A stretch of 64,000 nt of DNA from Alphaproteobacteria bacterium. Lineage in GTDB: Bacteria > Pseudomonadota > Alphaproteobacteria > Rhodospirillales > WMHbin7. The stretch spans positions 20,830-84,829 of the forward strand of contig JADFZV010000009.1 of the NCBI GenBank assembly GCA_015232335.1, read 5' to 3'. The stretch's first letter is position 1, and each line of letters starts with the position of its first letter. The notes beneath the pieces were generated by a model, which was not told where the DNA came from, searched no databases, and worked only from the letters and a program-made list of their open reading frames with translations. This document shows positions 36,560 to 45,412 of this stretch, one piece after another. Both the position numbers and the translations under genes were made by a program.

Positions 36560-36712
36560 GTCGGGCTCCGGGGCCGTGCGACGGGACTATCTCTTGTGTG
36601 TTTACCTTTCTTATGCCCTGGGCGCAACCCGCCCCATACGCATCGAGGGCTGGTTTTTTTATAAAAGGAGGGCTAGTTTTCGCGCGCCATCTCCAGCCCG
36701 AAGGACGATTCC

Positions 36713-37585
36713 ATGACCGAGACCGAGATCATCGACGGCAAGGCCTTTGCCGAAACCCTGCTGGCCCAGGTGGCCAAGGACGTGGCCGACCTCAAGACGT
36801 CCAGCGGGAAAACGCCCGGCCTGGCGGTGGTCATCGTCGGCGAGGACCCGGCCAGCCAGGTCTATGTCCGCAACAAGGTCGAAAAGACCAAGGCCGTCGG
36901 CATGGTTTCCGTTCACCATGTTCTGTCCGCCGATACCAGTCAGGCCGATCTTTTGACCCTGGTCGAGCGCTTGAACCAGGATGAGGCCGTGAATGGCATT
37001 CTGGTTCAACTGCCCTTACCCAAGCAGATCGACGAATCGGCGGTGATCAACGCCATTAGCCCCGACAAGGATGTCGATGGCTTTCATGTCGTCAATGCGG
37101 GCCGGCTGGCTACGGGCCAAGATGCCCTGGTGCCTTGCACGCCCACCGGATGCCTGATGCTGCTGAAGGATCGGTTGGGAAGTTTAAGCGGCCTGAATGC
37201 CGTGGTGATCGGACGTTCGAACATCGTGGGCAAGCCCATGGCGGCATTGTTGCTGGCTGAAAGCTGCACGGTGACGATTGCCCATTCCAAGACCAGAGAC
37301 CTGCCCGCCTTGTGCCGTCAGGCCGATATTCTGGTGGCCGCCGTGGGCAGGCCCGAGATGGTCAAGGGTGACTGGATCAAGCCGGGCGCCGTGGTGATCG
37401 ATGTTGGCGTCAATCGCATTCCCGCCGAGGGCGGCAAGACGCGCCTGGTGGGCGATGTCGCCACCAAGGAGGCCATGGGCACCGCTTCGGCCATCACGCC
37501 GGTTCCGGGCGGCGTCGGCCCCATGACCATCGCCTGCCTGCTGTTCAATACCCTAAGAGCGTCTCGCATGCAGTGGGGGAAGTAG
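36713..37585 (+). CDS. folD: Bifunctional methylene-THF dehydrogenase/cyclohydrolase
   Basis: The 290-residue enzyme interconverts methylene-, methenyl- and formyl-THF. It shows [20 protein letters not shown] with the catalytic Lys region, the QLPLP motif, and the NADP-binding [18 protein letters not shown], then [15 protein letters not shown] near the end. The 153-bp divergent gap upstream contains a T-run near 36653 but no convincing promoter. It converges on the hydratase gene with a 3-bp gap. Confidence 0.96.
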   Translation: MTETEIIDGKAFAETLLAQVAKDVADLKTSSGKTPGLAVVIVGEDPASQVYVRNKVEKTKAVGMVSVHHVLSADTSQADLLTLVERLNQDEAVNGILVQLPLPKQIDESAVINAISPDKDVDGFHVVNAGRLATGQDALVPCTPTGCLMLLKDRLGSLSGLNAVVIGRSNIVGKPMAALLLAESCTVTIAHSKTRDLPALCRQADILVAAVGRPEMVKGDWIKPGAVVIDVGVNRIPAEGGKTRLVGDVATKEAMGTASAITPVPGGVGPMTIACLLFNTLRASRMQWGK

Positions 37586-37588
37586 AAC

Positions 37589-38455
37589 TTATCCGGCCTT
37601 GACCTGAGCCGTCATGGCGACTTGGCCGTCTGGGGCCAGGGCCCACAGCTCGGCCCCCTCGGTCGTGGCGCGACCGCGAAGCTGGAAGGGCGCCGTGTCG
37701 AACAGGGGCGACTGGGCGCGGTAGGAAAATTCCGAAAGCTCAGCTCCCGGATTGTGGCGCAGATAAAGATCGGCCAGCAGGGTGGCGATCAGCGGGCCAT
37801 GCACGACAAGCCCAGGATAGCCCTCGTGATTCAGGCAGAAATCACGGTCGAAATGAATGCGATGGGCATTGAAGGTCAGGGCCGAATAGCGGAACAGCAG
37901 CACAGGATCGGGCGCAATGGTCCGCTCCCAATCGAAGTCCCGCGAGGGGGGCGTGTGCAGCGTGATAGTGTTGTCGTCCTTGCGGGCAGGGCCCCGGTAG
38001 ACCAGATCCTGACGCTCGCGGATGGCCAGGCCCTTGCTGTCCTCCAGGCGGTGATCAATGGCCACGAAAAGCAGGGGGCCCGAGCGGCCCAGCTTTTCGC
38101 TGACCTCCGTAATCACCGAGGAACGGCGAAAGACCGATCCCAGGCGCACCGGATGATGAAAGGAAAGTGCTCCGCCCGCCCACATGCGCCTGGGCAAGCC
38201 CGTGGGCGGAAGAAAGCCGCCCCGCTTTTCATGACCATCGGCATCCAGGGCCGCTTGGCGTGTGCGGTTCAGGCAATAAAACCAGTGAGCCAGTGGGGGC
38301 AGCGCCCCCGAAGGCCAGGGGGCGGTTTCGTAATCCAGCAGGGCGGCCAGGGCCGCAACCGGCCCCGCCGTGACCAGATCGACGGCTTCCTCGCGCCTGC
38401 CGACCCACGATTTGAGGTCGAGGCGATCCGCTTGACTGGAGAGGGCTGCTTCCAC
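37589..38455 (-). CDS. Hotdog-fold hydratase, mesaconyl-C4-CoA hydratase/HTD2-like
   Basis: The 288-residue protein belongs to the MaoC-like HTD2 group, which includes mesaconyl-C4-CoA (3-methylfumaryl-CoA) hydratase and itaconyl-CoA hydratase. Visible are LPPLAHWFYCLNRTRQ, MWAGGALSFHHPVRLGS, DLVYRG, and the hydratase-like SALTFNAHRIHFDRDF with YPGLVVHGPL. It likely hydrates a branched C4-C5 enoyl-CoA. The substrate is inferred from family only, and no itaconate or hydroxypropionate cycle gene lies beside it. Confidence 0.78.
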   Translation of the reverse strand: MEAALSSQADRLDLKSWVGRREEAVDLVTAGPVAALAALLDYETAPWPSGALPPLAHWFYCLNRTRQAALDADGHEKRGGFLPPTGLPRRMWAGGALSFHHPVRLGSVFRRSSVITEVSEKLGRSGPLLFVAIDHRLEDSKGLAIRERQDLVYRGPARKDDNTITLHTPPSRDFDWERTIAPDPVLLFRYSALTFNAHRIHFDRDFCLNHEGYPGLVVHGPLIATLLADLYLRHNPGAELSEFSYRAQSPLFDTAPFQLRGRATTEGAELWALAPDGQVAMTAQVKAG

Positions 38456-38574
38456 GCCGGGTTCCCTGAAAAATTCTCTCTGTCAGATTATGCTTGGCGG
38501 CGCCAATGTCAATACTTGTCTAAAAAACTACATAATACGTTGAAACAACGCCATAGTTAGAAGAAAAGCCCTTC

Positions 38575-38985
38575 CTATCGCGCAATGGGGCGGCCCAAAA
38601 GCAAGGGCCGCATTTTCATATCCTCTCTGAAGACGTGGCTGACAATCCAGTCATGCAGAAACCTTCCCGCCTCCTCAAGTGAGAGGCGCGGTTTGTCCGG
38701 ATCGCTCAAACCGGCATTGAATGCTTCGAGTTGTCTGACCAGTTCCCGATGTTCCTGAAGATGCTCTTGGGCCAGGGGGAAGGCGATGGCCTCCTGAAGC
38801 TTTTCCTCGCGCTCGAAATGTCCGGCCGTATATTCAACAAGCCCCTGAAAGGCCATCCTCAATTCGAAAAGATTGTGCTTGGCGATGGCGTCCTCATACA
38901 AATTGACCAGCATGAACAGCTTCTTATGGTCTTCGTCGATCGCCTCGCTGCCGACCGACATGGCATCGCGCCACTGAATGGCCAT
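38575..38985 (-). CDS. Bacteriohemerythrin
   Basis: The 136-residue single-domain protein carries the di-iron O2-binding set: WRDAMSVGSEAIDEDHKKLF (His), HFEREE (His and Glu), HLQEHREL (His) and HDWIVSHVFREDMKM (His, Asp). It is cytoplasmic and probably binds O2 or supplies it, or senses oxidants. A long C-terminal tail is absent. It diverges from the STAS/chemoreceptor pair and is distinct from the hemerythrin domain at 10.97-11.37 kb. Confidence 0.93.
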   Translation of the reverse strand: MAIQWRDAMSVGSEAIDEDHKKLFMLVNLYEDAIAKHNLFELRMAFQGLVEYTAGHFEREEKLQEAIAFPLAQEHLQEHRELVRQLEAFNAGLSDPDKPRLSLEEAGRFLHDWIVSHVFREDMKMRPLLLGRPIAR

Positions 38986-39100
38986 TCTTGCCCCCTGTCA
39001 GGTGAATGCACCGATGTTTTAAGCGAAAGCACTGAAATATACGACACAATAGCAAAATGAAGGAGCATTGCGCACATCATTTGCCACTCTTTAAATGGAA

Positions 39101-39131
39101 TTGACGAATTACATGCGAGAGGCGTTATAAT
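39101..39131 (+). promoter_or_regulatory. Possible promoter for the STAS-chemoreceptor operon
   Basis: TTGACG (39101-39106) and a perfect TATAAT (39126-39131) face the STAS gene, about 58 bp before its start. The 19-bp spacer is longer than ideal, so activity may need an activator. Confidence 0.45.
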
Positions 39132-39188
39132 GCGCCGCAGCATGACCGGGGTCAGCTTTCGCGCATGAAAGGCGCCATGGGGGGTATT

Positions 39189-39491
39189 ATGGAGTTCAGC
39201 ACACAATCCCAGGGCGCCGACATGGTCTTCGTTCTAACCGGACGCATGACGTTCAAGGATCACAAGCTGTTTCGTGAAATTCTGCTGGATGTTGCCAAAA
39301 AGACCTTTCAGCGGGCCGTGTTCGACCTCAACCGCCTGGACTTTATCGACAGCTTCGGCGTTGGCATGCTGCTGATCGTCAAGGATGCCGCCGAGAACCG
39401 CTCGAAAAGCGTTGTTCTGCGCAAGCCCCAGGGTCAGGTCGAGCACATGGTGCAAATCGCAAAATTGGCGAAGCTGTTCACGATCGAATGA
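39189..39491 (+). CDS. STAS-domain anti-sigma-factor antagonist-like protein
   Basis: The 100-residue protein is a single STAS domain. It has the strand-helix pattern [19 protein letters not shown], then [26 protein letters not shown] with the conserved Ser of the phosphorylated D-S motif. Such proteins act in partner-switching with kinases or as structural parts of signalling complexes. The ATG at 39189 directly precedes the domain; ATGs at 39165 and 39177 are alternatives. A soluble chemoreceptor follows 34 bp later. Confidence 0.86.
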   Translation: MEFSTQSQGADMVFVLTGRMTFKDHKLFREILLDVAKKTFQRAVFDLNRLDFIDSFGVGMLLIVKDAAENRSKSVVLRKPQGQVEHMVQIAKLAKLFTIE

Positions 39492-39525
39492 AAATCTCAG
39501 GAATTTGCGCTTCAAGGAGGAACGG

Positions 39526-40890
39526 ATGTCGTTGCTAGGGCAAAGGGCTGCCTTATTGGATCAGACGGTGCAGGCGGACTCCGCAAGCAATCTCGACGCT
39601 GCCCTGCAGGCCATCGATGCCCTGATCAAGGGAGCCTATGCCGCCGTTCCCGAGGCGGAAGACCGGCTGCTGAACAAACTGGCCGAGTTGTCGCGCTGCC
39701 TCGAAGGCCGCAGCCTTAAATCGCTTCAGCAGACTGTTGGCATGTCGGTTCTGATGAACGACGTCGTCATGCGCGCCGTCGACACCATGCGCAGTGTGCG
39801 CGACCTGACCAGCCGCACCACCACGATCTCGGCCTCGACCGAGGAATTGGTCACGGCCGTGCAGGCGATCAGCCGCACGTCCGAGCTGGCGGCGGCCAAT
39901 GCACAGAGTGTGCAGACCATTACGGTGGAAGGGGCCAAGGAAGCCGAACATGCGGTCTCGGCGGTACGGGCCATCGTCGAAACGGTCAAGAAGGCGTCAG
40001 AGGGCGTTTCCCGTCTGGCCGAGGCGGCGGGGCGCATCTCCGCCATCGTCGAACAGATCGAGACCATCGCCAAGCAGACCAACATTCTGGCCCTCAACGC
40101 CACCATCGAAGCGGCGCGCGCGGGCGAGGCTGGAAAGGGCTTTGCTGTGGTGGCGCACGAGGTCAAGACCCTGGCCAATCAGACATCGGCGGCAACGCTG
40201 GATATCCGCAGGCGCATCGCCGCCCTGAACACAGAAACCGAGACGATTTTGGGGGCCATGGCCGAGGGTACGCAGCGCGTCGAAGAGGGCGAGAGTGTCG
40301 TGCTGTCGACGGTGGGCAAGATGAACGAGGCGGAAAGGGAAATCCGCGATGTCACCAGCTTGATGCAGGATATCTCGAACCATCTGGTGCAGCAGCGTTC
40401 GGCTGCGGGCGAGATTGCCCAAAGCCTTGAAGCCATCGCCCAAACCTCGTCCAAGGATTCACAAGCCATCAGCGCGCTGCTCGATGTGTCGGAAAAGGGC
40501 GGCGTGCAATTGGCAGAAATGCTGAGCGATCTCGCCACACTCGATTTGCGCAACAAGGTGGCGCATCTGGCAAAATCGGATCATATGGTGTGGCGCCGCC
40601 GCCTGGCGGAAATGCTGGTGGGGCGCGCCAAACTCAATCCCAGCGAGTTGGCCGACCATAATTCCTGCCGTCTGGGCAAGTGGTACAATGCGGTCGAAGA
40701 CGAGCGCTACCGCAACCATCCTGCCTTCAAGGCGCTGGTGGCGCCGCATGCAGAGGTCCACAAGCATGGCATCGAGGCGGCAAGGCTTTACAATGGGGGC
40801 GATTTTGATGGAGCGGTCGATGCCATCGCTAAGATCGAGCAGCCGTCGCTGGAAGTTCAGCGGCTGCTGGATGACTTGACGGCGCTGTGA
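39526..40890 (+). CDS. Soluble methyl-accepting chemotaxis protein with C-terminal CZB zinc domain
   Basis: The 454-residue protein has no transmembrane segment. A helical N-terminus leads into an MCP signalling domain with the hairpin tip [20 protein letters not shown] followed by [19 protein letters not shown]. The C-terminal CZB domain (about residues 345-420) has the zinc motif [10 protein letters not shown] and a HAEVHKHG pair. CZB domains bind zinc with nanomolar or tighter affinity and sense zinc or hypochlorite. The start at 39526 has AAGGAGG 5 nt upstream; the open frame before it is an artefact of the STAS gene. It is likely cytoplasmic. Confidence 0.9.
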   Translation: MSLLGQRAALLDQTVQADSASNLDAALQAIDALIKGAYAAVPEAEDRLLNKLAELSRCLEGRSLKSLQQTVGMSVLMNDVVMRAVDTMRSVRDLTSRTTTISASTEELVTAVQAISRTSELAAANAQSVQTITVEGAKEAEHAVSAVRAIVETVKKASEGVSRLAEAAGRISAIVEQIETIAKQTNILALNATIEAARAGEAGKGFAVVAHEVKTLANQTSAATLDIRRRIAALNTETETILGAMAEGTQRVEEGESVVLSTVGKMNEAEREIRDVTSLMQDISNHLVQQRSAAGEIAQSLEAIAQTSSKDSQAISALLDVSEKGGVQLAEMLSDLATLDLRNKVAHLAKSDHMVWRRRLAEMLVGRAKLNPSELADHNSCRLGKWYNAVEDERYRNHPAFKALVAPHAEVHKHGIEAARLYNGGDFDGAVDAIAKIEQPSLEVQRLLDDLTAL

Positions 40891-40915
40891 CCGGCTGAGG
40901 GGGCATCTTCAGGCA

Positions 40916-41581
40916 ATGTTCCCCCGCCTTCACCTTGTCGGCGATGCCGCCCTGAACATCGAATGGCCCCAGGGCCCACAAGCCAACGCGCTGGCCCGCT
41001 CCCTGCACGCCAGCTTGCTGGCCGATCCGCCCATTGGATACCAAGAAAGCCTGCCCGCCCTGCAATGCCTTCTGCTGCGCTTCGACCCCCTGACAACCGA
41101 TCCCCAGCAGCTTGAGCTTGCGCTGACAAAGCGCCTTCAGGGGCTTGATTCCACCTCGCTGAAACCTGGGCGTCTGTGGCGCATTCCGGTCTGCTATGAT
41201 CCAGAATGCGGCCTGGATATCGAGGCTCTGGCCGCTGCCAAGAAAATGACCCCCGAAAAGCTGGCGGAACTTCATGGCGCAAGAACCTACACGGCCCTGT
41301 TCTTAGGATTCCTGCCAGGCTTCGCCTATCTGGGCGGCTTGGACGAGGCTTTGTCGGCGCCGCGTCACGAAAAGCCAAGAACGACAGTGCCCTCGGGCTC
41401 GGTTGCCCTGGCGGGCGAATTGACGGCGATTTATCCTTTGGAAAGTCCAGGCGGCTGGCAGATTATCGGCCGTACGCCGGTTAAAATGTTCGATGTGGCA
41501 AGGCCTGAACACAGCCTTCTGGCGCCCGGTGACGAAATTCAATTTTTCCCCATCACGCTTGCAACCTTCGCTTCGTCATGA
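40916..41581 (+). CDS. pxpB: 5-oxoprolinase subunit B (KipI-like)
   Basis: The 221-residue protein has the PxpB/KipI signatures IPVCYDPECGLDIEALAA and FLGFLPGFAYLGGLD, with TVPSGSVALAGELTAIYPLESPGGWQ in between. With PxpC and PxpA it forms the ATP-dependent prokaryotic 5-oxoprolinase that returns 5-oxoproline to glutamate. It begins 26 bp after the chemoreceptor gene. Its stop overlaps the pxpC start (ATGA). Confidence 0.92.
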   Translation: MFPRLHLVGDAALNIEWPQGPQANALARSLHASLLADPPIGYQESLPALQCLLLRFDPLTTDPQQLELALTKRLQGLDSTSLKPGRLWRIPVCYDPECGLDIEALAAAKKMTPEKLAELHGARTYTALFLGFLPGFAYLGGLDEALSAPRHEKPRTTVPSGSVALAGELTAIYPLESPGGWQIIGRTPVKMFDVARPEHSLLAPGDEIQFFPITLATFASS

Positions 41582-42123
41582 CGCTGCTGGTTCGCCAACC
41601 CGGTCTTATGACCAGCCTGCAAGATCTGGGGCGCCCTGGACATCTTGCCCAGGGCGTTCCGCCTTCGGGTGCGCTTGATTGCGAAGGCTTGATGCTGGCC
41701 AACGCGCTGGCGGGCAACAGTCTGGATAAGGTGGCGCTGGAAATGATCGGCCACGGCCCGAAGCTGAAGGTAGAGGCAGATTCGCTACGCATCGCCCTGG
41801 TGGGTTTCGTTAAGGTCAGCCTGGATGGAATACCTCTGGCCCCTTGGCGTTCGCATCTGCTGAGGAAGGGGCAGCTTCTCAAGCTGGGGCATGTCGAGAT
41901 GGGTCATGTCGCCTATCTGGCGGTGGCGGGCGGCTTCGATGGGCCTTTGGTTCTGGGTAGTCGCTCTACCTATCTTCGGGCGGGCGTGGGACTTAAGCTG
42001 GAGCCAGGAAAAACGCTTGCGACGCATCTGGCTGGTGTGACGAGCGGCCCTCTGCAGCAGATTGCCGTTCCTTCCAACTGGATTTGCCCAAGCTTGCGCG
42101 TTGTCGAGGGGCCTGAAATATGA
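41578..42123 (+). CDS. pxpC: 5-oxoprolinase subunit C, N-terminal part (interrupted)
   Basis: These 181 residues are the first half of PxpC/KipA, a biotin-dependent-carboxyltransferase-like protein. TLLVRQPGLMTSLQDLGRPG and FGHxx-like ALAGNSLDKVALEM are visible. An in-frame TGA (42121-42123) stops the reading right after VVEGPEI. The same frame continues immediately with ATG and the rest of the protein, so the two parts together have the usual length (about 335 residues). It may be a recent nonsense mutation, a sequencing error or a genuine split. The upstream and downstream partners are intact. Confidence 0.75.
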   Translation: MTLLVRQPGLMTSLQDLGRPGHLAQGVPPSGALDCEGLMLANALAGNSLDKVALEMIGHGPKLKVEADSLRIALVGFVKVSLDGIPLAPWRSHLLRKGQLLKLGHVEMGHVAYLAVAGGFDGPLVLGSRSTYLRAGVGLKLEPGKTLATHLAGVTSGPLQQIAVPSNWICPSLRVVEGPEI

Positions 42124-42585
42124 ATGTTGGGCAAAGCAGCGCGGGATGATTTTTTCAAAGCCAAATGGCGGATTTCGGATCAGGCCGACCGCATGGGCAT
42201 CAGGCTGGATGGTCCCAGGCTGGCGCACAGTCAAAAATCGGAAATCGCGCCCTCAGGGCTGGTGCGAGGCTGCATTCAAGTGCCGGGCGATGGGCGGCCC
42301 ATTCTTCTGCTGGCCGATCATCAGACCACGGGCGGCTATCCCCGTGTCGCTTGCGTCATCACGGCCGACCTGCCCCTGGCCGGGCGTTTGGCGCCGGGCA
42401 GCGAGGTCTGTTTCGAAGGAGTCAGTTGGGCCGAGGCAAGAACGGCATTGGCGGAGAGAAAAGCTGCTTTTCAGGCCTTGCTGTCTTCAATCCGGCCAAT
42501 CCCGGGGCTTGACCTTGATGCCCTCTCGGGGGTCAATTTGGTGTCGGGCGCGGTGGATGCGCTTGCCTTGGACGATATGCCATGA
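42124..42585 (+). CDS. pxpC: 5-oxoprolinase subunit C, C-terminal part
   Basis: These 153 residues are the second half of PxpC: FFKAKWRISDQADRMGIRLDG, IQVPGDGRPILLLADHQTTGG and the PLAGRLAPGSEV segment are typical of the family. The ATG begins directly after the TGA that ends the first part, so termination-reinitiation could make it as a separate polypeptide; a purine-rich GAGGGG lies about 15 nt upstream. It overlaps the pxpA start by four bases. It is intact from its ATG to its stop. Confidence 0.75.
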   Translation: MLGKAARDDFFKAKWRISDQADRMGIRLDGPRLAHSQKSEIAPSGLVRGCIQVPGDGRPILLLADHQTTGGYPRVACVITADLPLAGRLAPGSEVCFEGVSWAEARTALAERKAAFQALLSSIRPIPGLDLDALSGVNLVSGAVDALALDDMP

Positions 42586-43319
42586 AACTCGATCTCAACG
42601 CGGATGTCGGCGAGGGGATGAAAACGGATGCCGCCCTTCTGGGGATCGTGACATCCGCCAATATCGCCTGCGGGGCTCATGCCGGCGATGAGGCCAGCAT
42701 GCAGGCAACCGTGGCCTTGGCGCTGAAACGGGATGTCGGCATCGGCGCCCATCCGGGCTATGCCGACCGCAGGAATTTCGGACGCTTGTTTCTTAACTTG
42801 CCTCTGGCTGAGGTTACAAGCCTGGTGGCGGATCAGGTCAGCGCCTTGCTGGCGGTGGCGATTCAGGCCGGAACACGGCTTGCGCACGTCAAGCCGCATG
42901 GTGCGCTTTCCAATCAGGCCATGGTTGATTCCGATCTCGCACTTGCGGTGGCACGGGGAATTCTGCTGGTTGATCCGGTGTTGGTCTTTCTGGTTCCATC
43001 GGGAACGGAGATGGCCAGAGCAGGGCGCTCGTTGGGGATGCGCGTGGTCGAGGAAATCTTTGCCGACCGGGCCTATGATGATCGAGGACTTTTGGTCCCG
43101 CGCGATCAGCCGGGAGCGGTCTTGCACGGGGCAGAGGTGATTGCTGATCGCATTTTGAAATGGCTGGAAAGCGGGCGCATGACAACCCATTCGGGCGGTT
43201 CGATCACGCTGTCGGCGCAATCGGTTTGTGTGCATGGCGATACAGAAGATGCGGTGGTGATCGCAGCCCTCCTGCGCCAGCGGCTGGAACAGGCGGGCGT
43301 TGTGATCAGCGCATTTTAG
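42582..43319 (+). CDS. pxpA: 5-oxoprolinase subunit A (LamB/YcsF family)
   Basis: The 245-residue protein shows LDLNADVGEGM, SANIACGAHAGDEASMQAT and GAHPGYADRRNFGR, the LamB/YcsF signature, and FADRAYDDRGLLVPR. It is the hydrolase component of 5-oxoprolinase. It is coupled to pxpC by an ATGA overlap. It converges on the small peptidoglycan-binding gene with a 4-bp overlap. Confidence 0.94.
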   Translation: MKLDLNADVGEGMKTDAALLGIVTSANIACGAHAGDEASMQATVALALKRDVGIGAHPGYADRRNFGRLFLNLPLAEVTSLVADQVSALLAVAIQAGTRLAHVKPHGALSNQAMVDSDLALAVARGILLVDPVLVFLVPSGTEMARAGRSLGMRVVEEIFADRAYDDRGLLVPRDQPGAVLHGAEVIADRILKWLESGRMTTHSGGSITLSAQSVCVHGDTEDAVVIAALLRQRLEQAGVVISAF

Positions 43320-43597
43320 CTGCGCGTCTTCTTTGCCAGTAATTCGTAGAGTTCGGGCGTCAGGCGGCCATCGGCCTTCAGTCCCTGGTCGCTTTGAAAG
43401 CGTTTGATGGCCTCGCGTGTGCGTGTTCCCAGATGTCCGTCGTCCTGTCCCTGACTGAGATATCCGGCATCGACCAGCATCTCCTGCACGATCTTGACGA
43501 ATTGGCGGTTCTCGTCGCCAGCCCCGGCAGGCAGGGCCGACAAGGCCAGCAGAAAACCGATCAGGAAAAGCGTTGATGAAAATTTACGGCCCATCAT
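43316..43597 (-). CDS. Secreted peptidoglycan-binding domain protein
   Basis: The 93-residue protein has a signal peptide (LFLIGFLLALSALPAGA) and one peptidoglycan-binding domain with the pattern VQEMLVDAGYLSQGQDDGHLGTRTREAIKRFQSDQGL. It has no catalytic domain, so it probably binds the wall or anchors a partner. The gene starts inside the stop of the aminotransferase gene (ATGA), so they are co-translated. Confidence 0.85.
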   Translation of the reverse strand: MMGRKFSSTLFLIGFLLALSALPAGAGDENRQFVKIVQEMLVDAGYLSQGQDDGHLGTRTREAIKRFQSDQGLKADGRLTPELYELLAKKTRS

Positions 43598-44760
43598 CCT
43601 GACTTTCCGAAAAATCGATCCAGCCTGTGCAGCGCTTCATCAATGGCCTCGTCTTGCTTGGCAAAGCAGAAGCGGGCGAAATGATCGGGCGGGTCGCTTT
43701 GATAGAAAGCGCTGATTGGAATGGCCGTCACCTTGGCCTGTTCGGTGATGTAGTGGCAGAACTCATCATCCTTGCCGTTGAAAGCCAGTGGCCGGAAATC
43801 GGCGGTAAGAAAATAGCTGCCCTTGGCCTCCAGCGTCTCAAAGCCGATGCGCTGCAGCCCTGCCTTCAGCTTGTCGCGACGGTTTGCCAGATCGGTTTTC
43901 AGTTTGGTAAAAAATTCGTCAGGCAGGCCCAGCCCAAAAGCCACGGCGTTTTGCAGCATGGGCGGTGTGGTGAAGGTGAGAAACTGATGCGCCTTGATGA
44001 TGGGTTGCAGCAGCTTGGGGGCGGCCACCACCCAGCCGATTTTCCAGCCGGTCAGCGAGAAAATCTTTCCCGCCGAGCCGATGCGCGCACAGCGCTCGCG
44101 CATGCCGGGCAGGGTGATCAGCGGCACATGGTCGAGACCGTCATAGATCAGATGTTCATAGACCTCGTCACACACCGCATAGGCGTCGTATTTCTCCAAT
44201 AGCGTTGCGATGAAGGTCAGTTCGTCGCGGTCGAAAACGCGGGCCGCCGGATTCATCGGAGTGTTGAGCAGAATAAGTTTGGTCTTGTCGCTAAAGGCGT
44301 TGGCCAGTTCCTCGCGGGGCAGGTCCCACAGCGGCGGCTTCAGCCTGACCAGCTTTGCGATGCCGCCAGCCCGGCGGATGATGGGCAGATAGCTATCGTA
44401 TAGGGGCTCGATCAACACGACTTCGTCGCCGGGCTCGATCAGGCCGAGAAGACAGTCGGCCAGGGCCTCGGTGGCGCCCGATGTCACCATGACTTCGCTT
44501 TGCCAGTCGAGCTTCAGCTTGTAGAAACGCTCGGCATGGGCGGCGATGGCTTGGCGCAATTCCGGCGTGCCCAGCATGGATGGATATTGATGCGGCCCGG
44601 CCCGGGTGGCGCGGATGCAGGCCTCGATCACTTCGGGGCATTCCAGCCCCTCAGGAAAGCCTTGGCCCAGATTGACCGCCTGATGCTGGGCCGCCAGCCG
44701 GGACATGGTCTCGAAGATGGTCGTTCCGTATCCGGAAAGAATGCTGTTGCCGGGTTTCAC
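43594..44760 (-). CDS. PLP-dependent class I/II aminotransferase
   Basis: The 388-residue protein is a fold-type I aminotransferase of the group with kynurenine/methionine aminotransferases and DapC. It shows [19 protein letters not shown] and [17 protein letters not shown], then the PLP lysine in [29 protein letters not shown] carries the PLP-binding Asp and Tyr. The exact substrate is not decided by the sequence. Its ATG faces the glnB promoter region across about 60 bp. Confidence 0.88.
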   Translation of the reverse strand: MKPGNSILSGYGTTIFETMSRLAAQHQAVNLGQGFPEGLECPEVIEACIRATRAGPHQYPSMLGTPELRQAIAAHAERFYKLKLDWQSEVMVTSGATEALADCLLGLIEPGDEVVLIEPLYDSYLPIIRRAGGIAKLVRLKPPLWDLPREELANAFSDKTKLILLNTPMNPAARVFDRDELTFIATLLEKYDAYAVCDEVYEHLIYDGLDHVPLITLPGMRERCARIGSAGKIFSLTGWKIGWVVAAPKLLQPIIKAHQFLTFTTPPMLQNAVAFGLGLPDEFFTKLKTDLANRRDKLKAGLQRIGFETLEAKGSYFLTADFRPLAFNGKDDEFCHYITEQAKVTAIPISAFYQSDPPDHFARFCFAKQDEAIDEALHRLDRFFGKSG

Positions 44761-44819
44761 GACAGAACCTCCCTTTAATCCGGCCCAAACATTAACACAG
44801 ACCGGAAAAATTCAAAATC

Positions 44820-44856
44820 TGCCCCATGTTTGGGCAGTCTGCCCTCTGGATGGGCA
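44820..44856. promoter_or_regulatory. Two tandem NtrC-like binding sites upstream of glnB
   Basis: Two 17-bp imperfect palindromes of the form TGC-N11-GCA lie at 44820-44836 (TGCCCCATGTTTGGGCA) and 44840-44856 (TGCCCTCTGGATGGGCA). Their centres are 20 bp apart, about two helical turns. They match the NtrC pattern TGCACC-N5-GGTGCA at the outer bases. They lie 50-87 bp upstream of the sigma-54 promoter, as expected for an enhancer. Confidence 0.6.
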
Positions 44857-44906
44857 TATCCGCCAATCACCCTGGCAAATTCGGCGGATTTTTCCGGTTT
44901 CCGGTC

Positions 44907-44923
44907 TGGCACAAACCGTGCTA
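44907..44923 (+). promoter_or_regulatory. Sigma-54 promoter for glnB-glnA
   Basis: TGGCACAAACCGTGCTA has the GG-N10-GC spacing of a -24/-12 promoter and matches TGGCAC-N5-TTGC closely. It lies about 65 bp before the glnB start, consistent with nitrogen control by NtrC. Confidence 0.75.
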
Positions 44924-44924
44924 G

Positions 44925-45326
<402 letters not shown>

Positions 45327-45342
45327 CCTATGTGACTTTGTT

Positions 45343-45364
45343 CTGCGGGTGGAGCGCCCCGCAG
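45343..45364 (+). other. Small hairpin in the glnB-glnA gap
   Basis: CTGCGGG (45343-45349) pairs with CCCGCAG (45358-45364) around an 8-nt loop, in the 86-bp gap before glnA. It could adjust glnB:glnA mRNA levels. No T-run follows, so it is probably not a full stop. Confidence 0.4.
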
Positions 45365-45412
45365 CGTAAGTTTCATATTTTCGCAACCCACCTCCCAACT
45401 AGGAAGACCGAC

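Noticed and set aside
42121..42123. TGA in pxpC as a selenocysteine codon
   Set aside because: No SECIS-like structure or selenoprotein family precedent for PxpC; a nonsense change or split gene is simpler.
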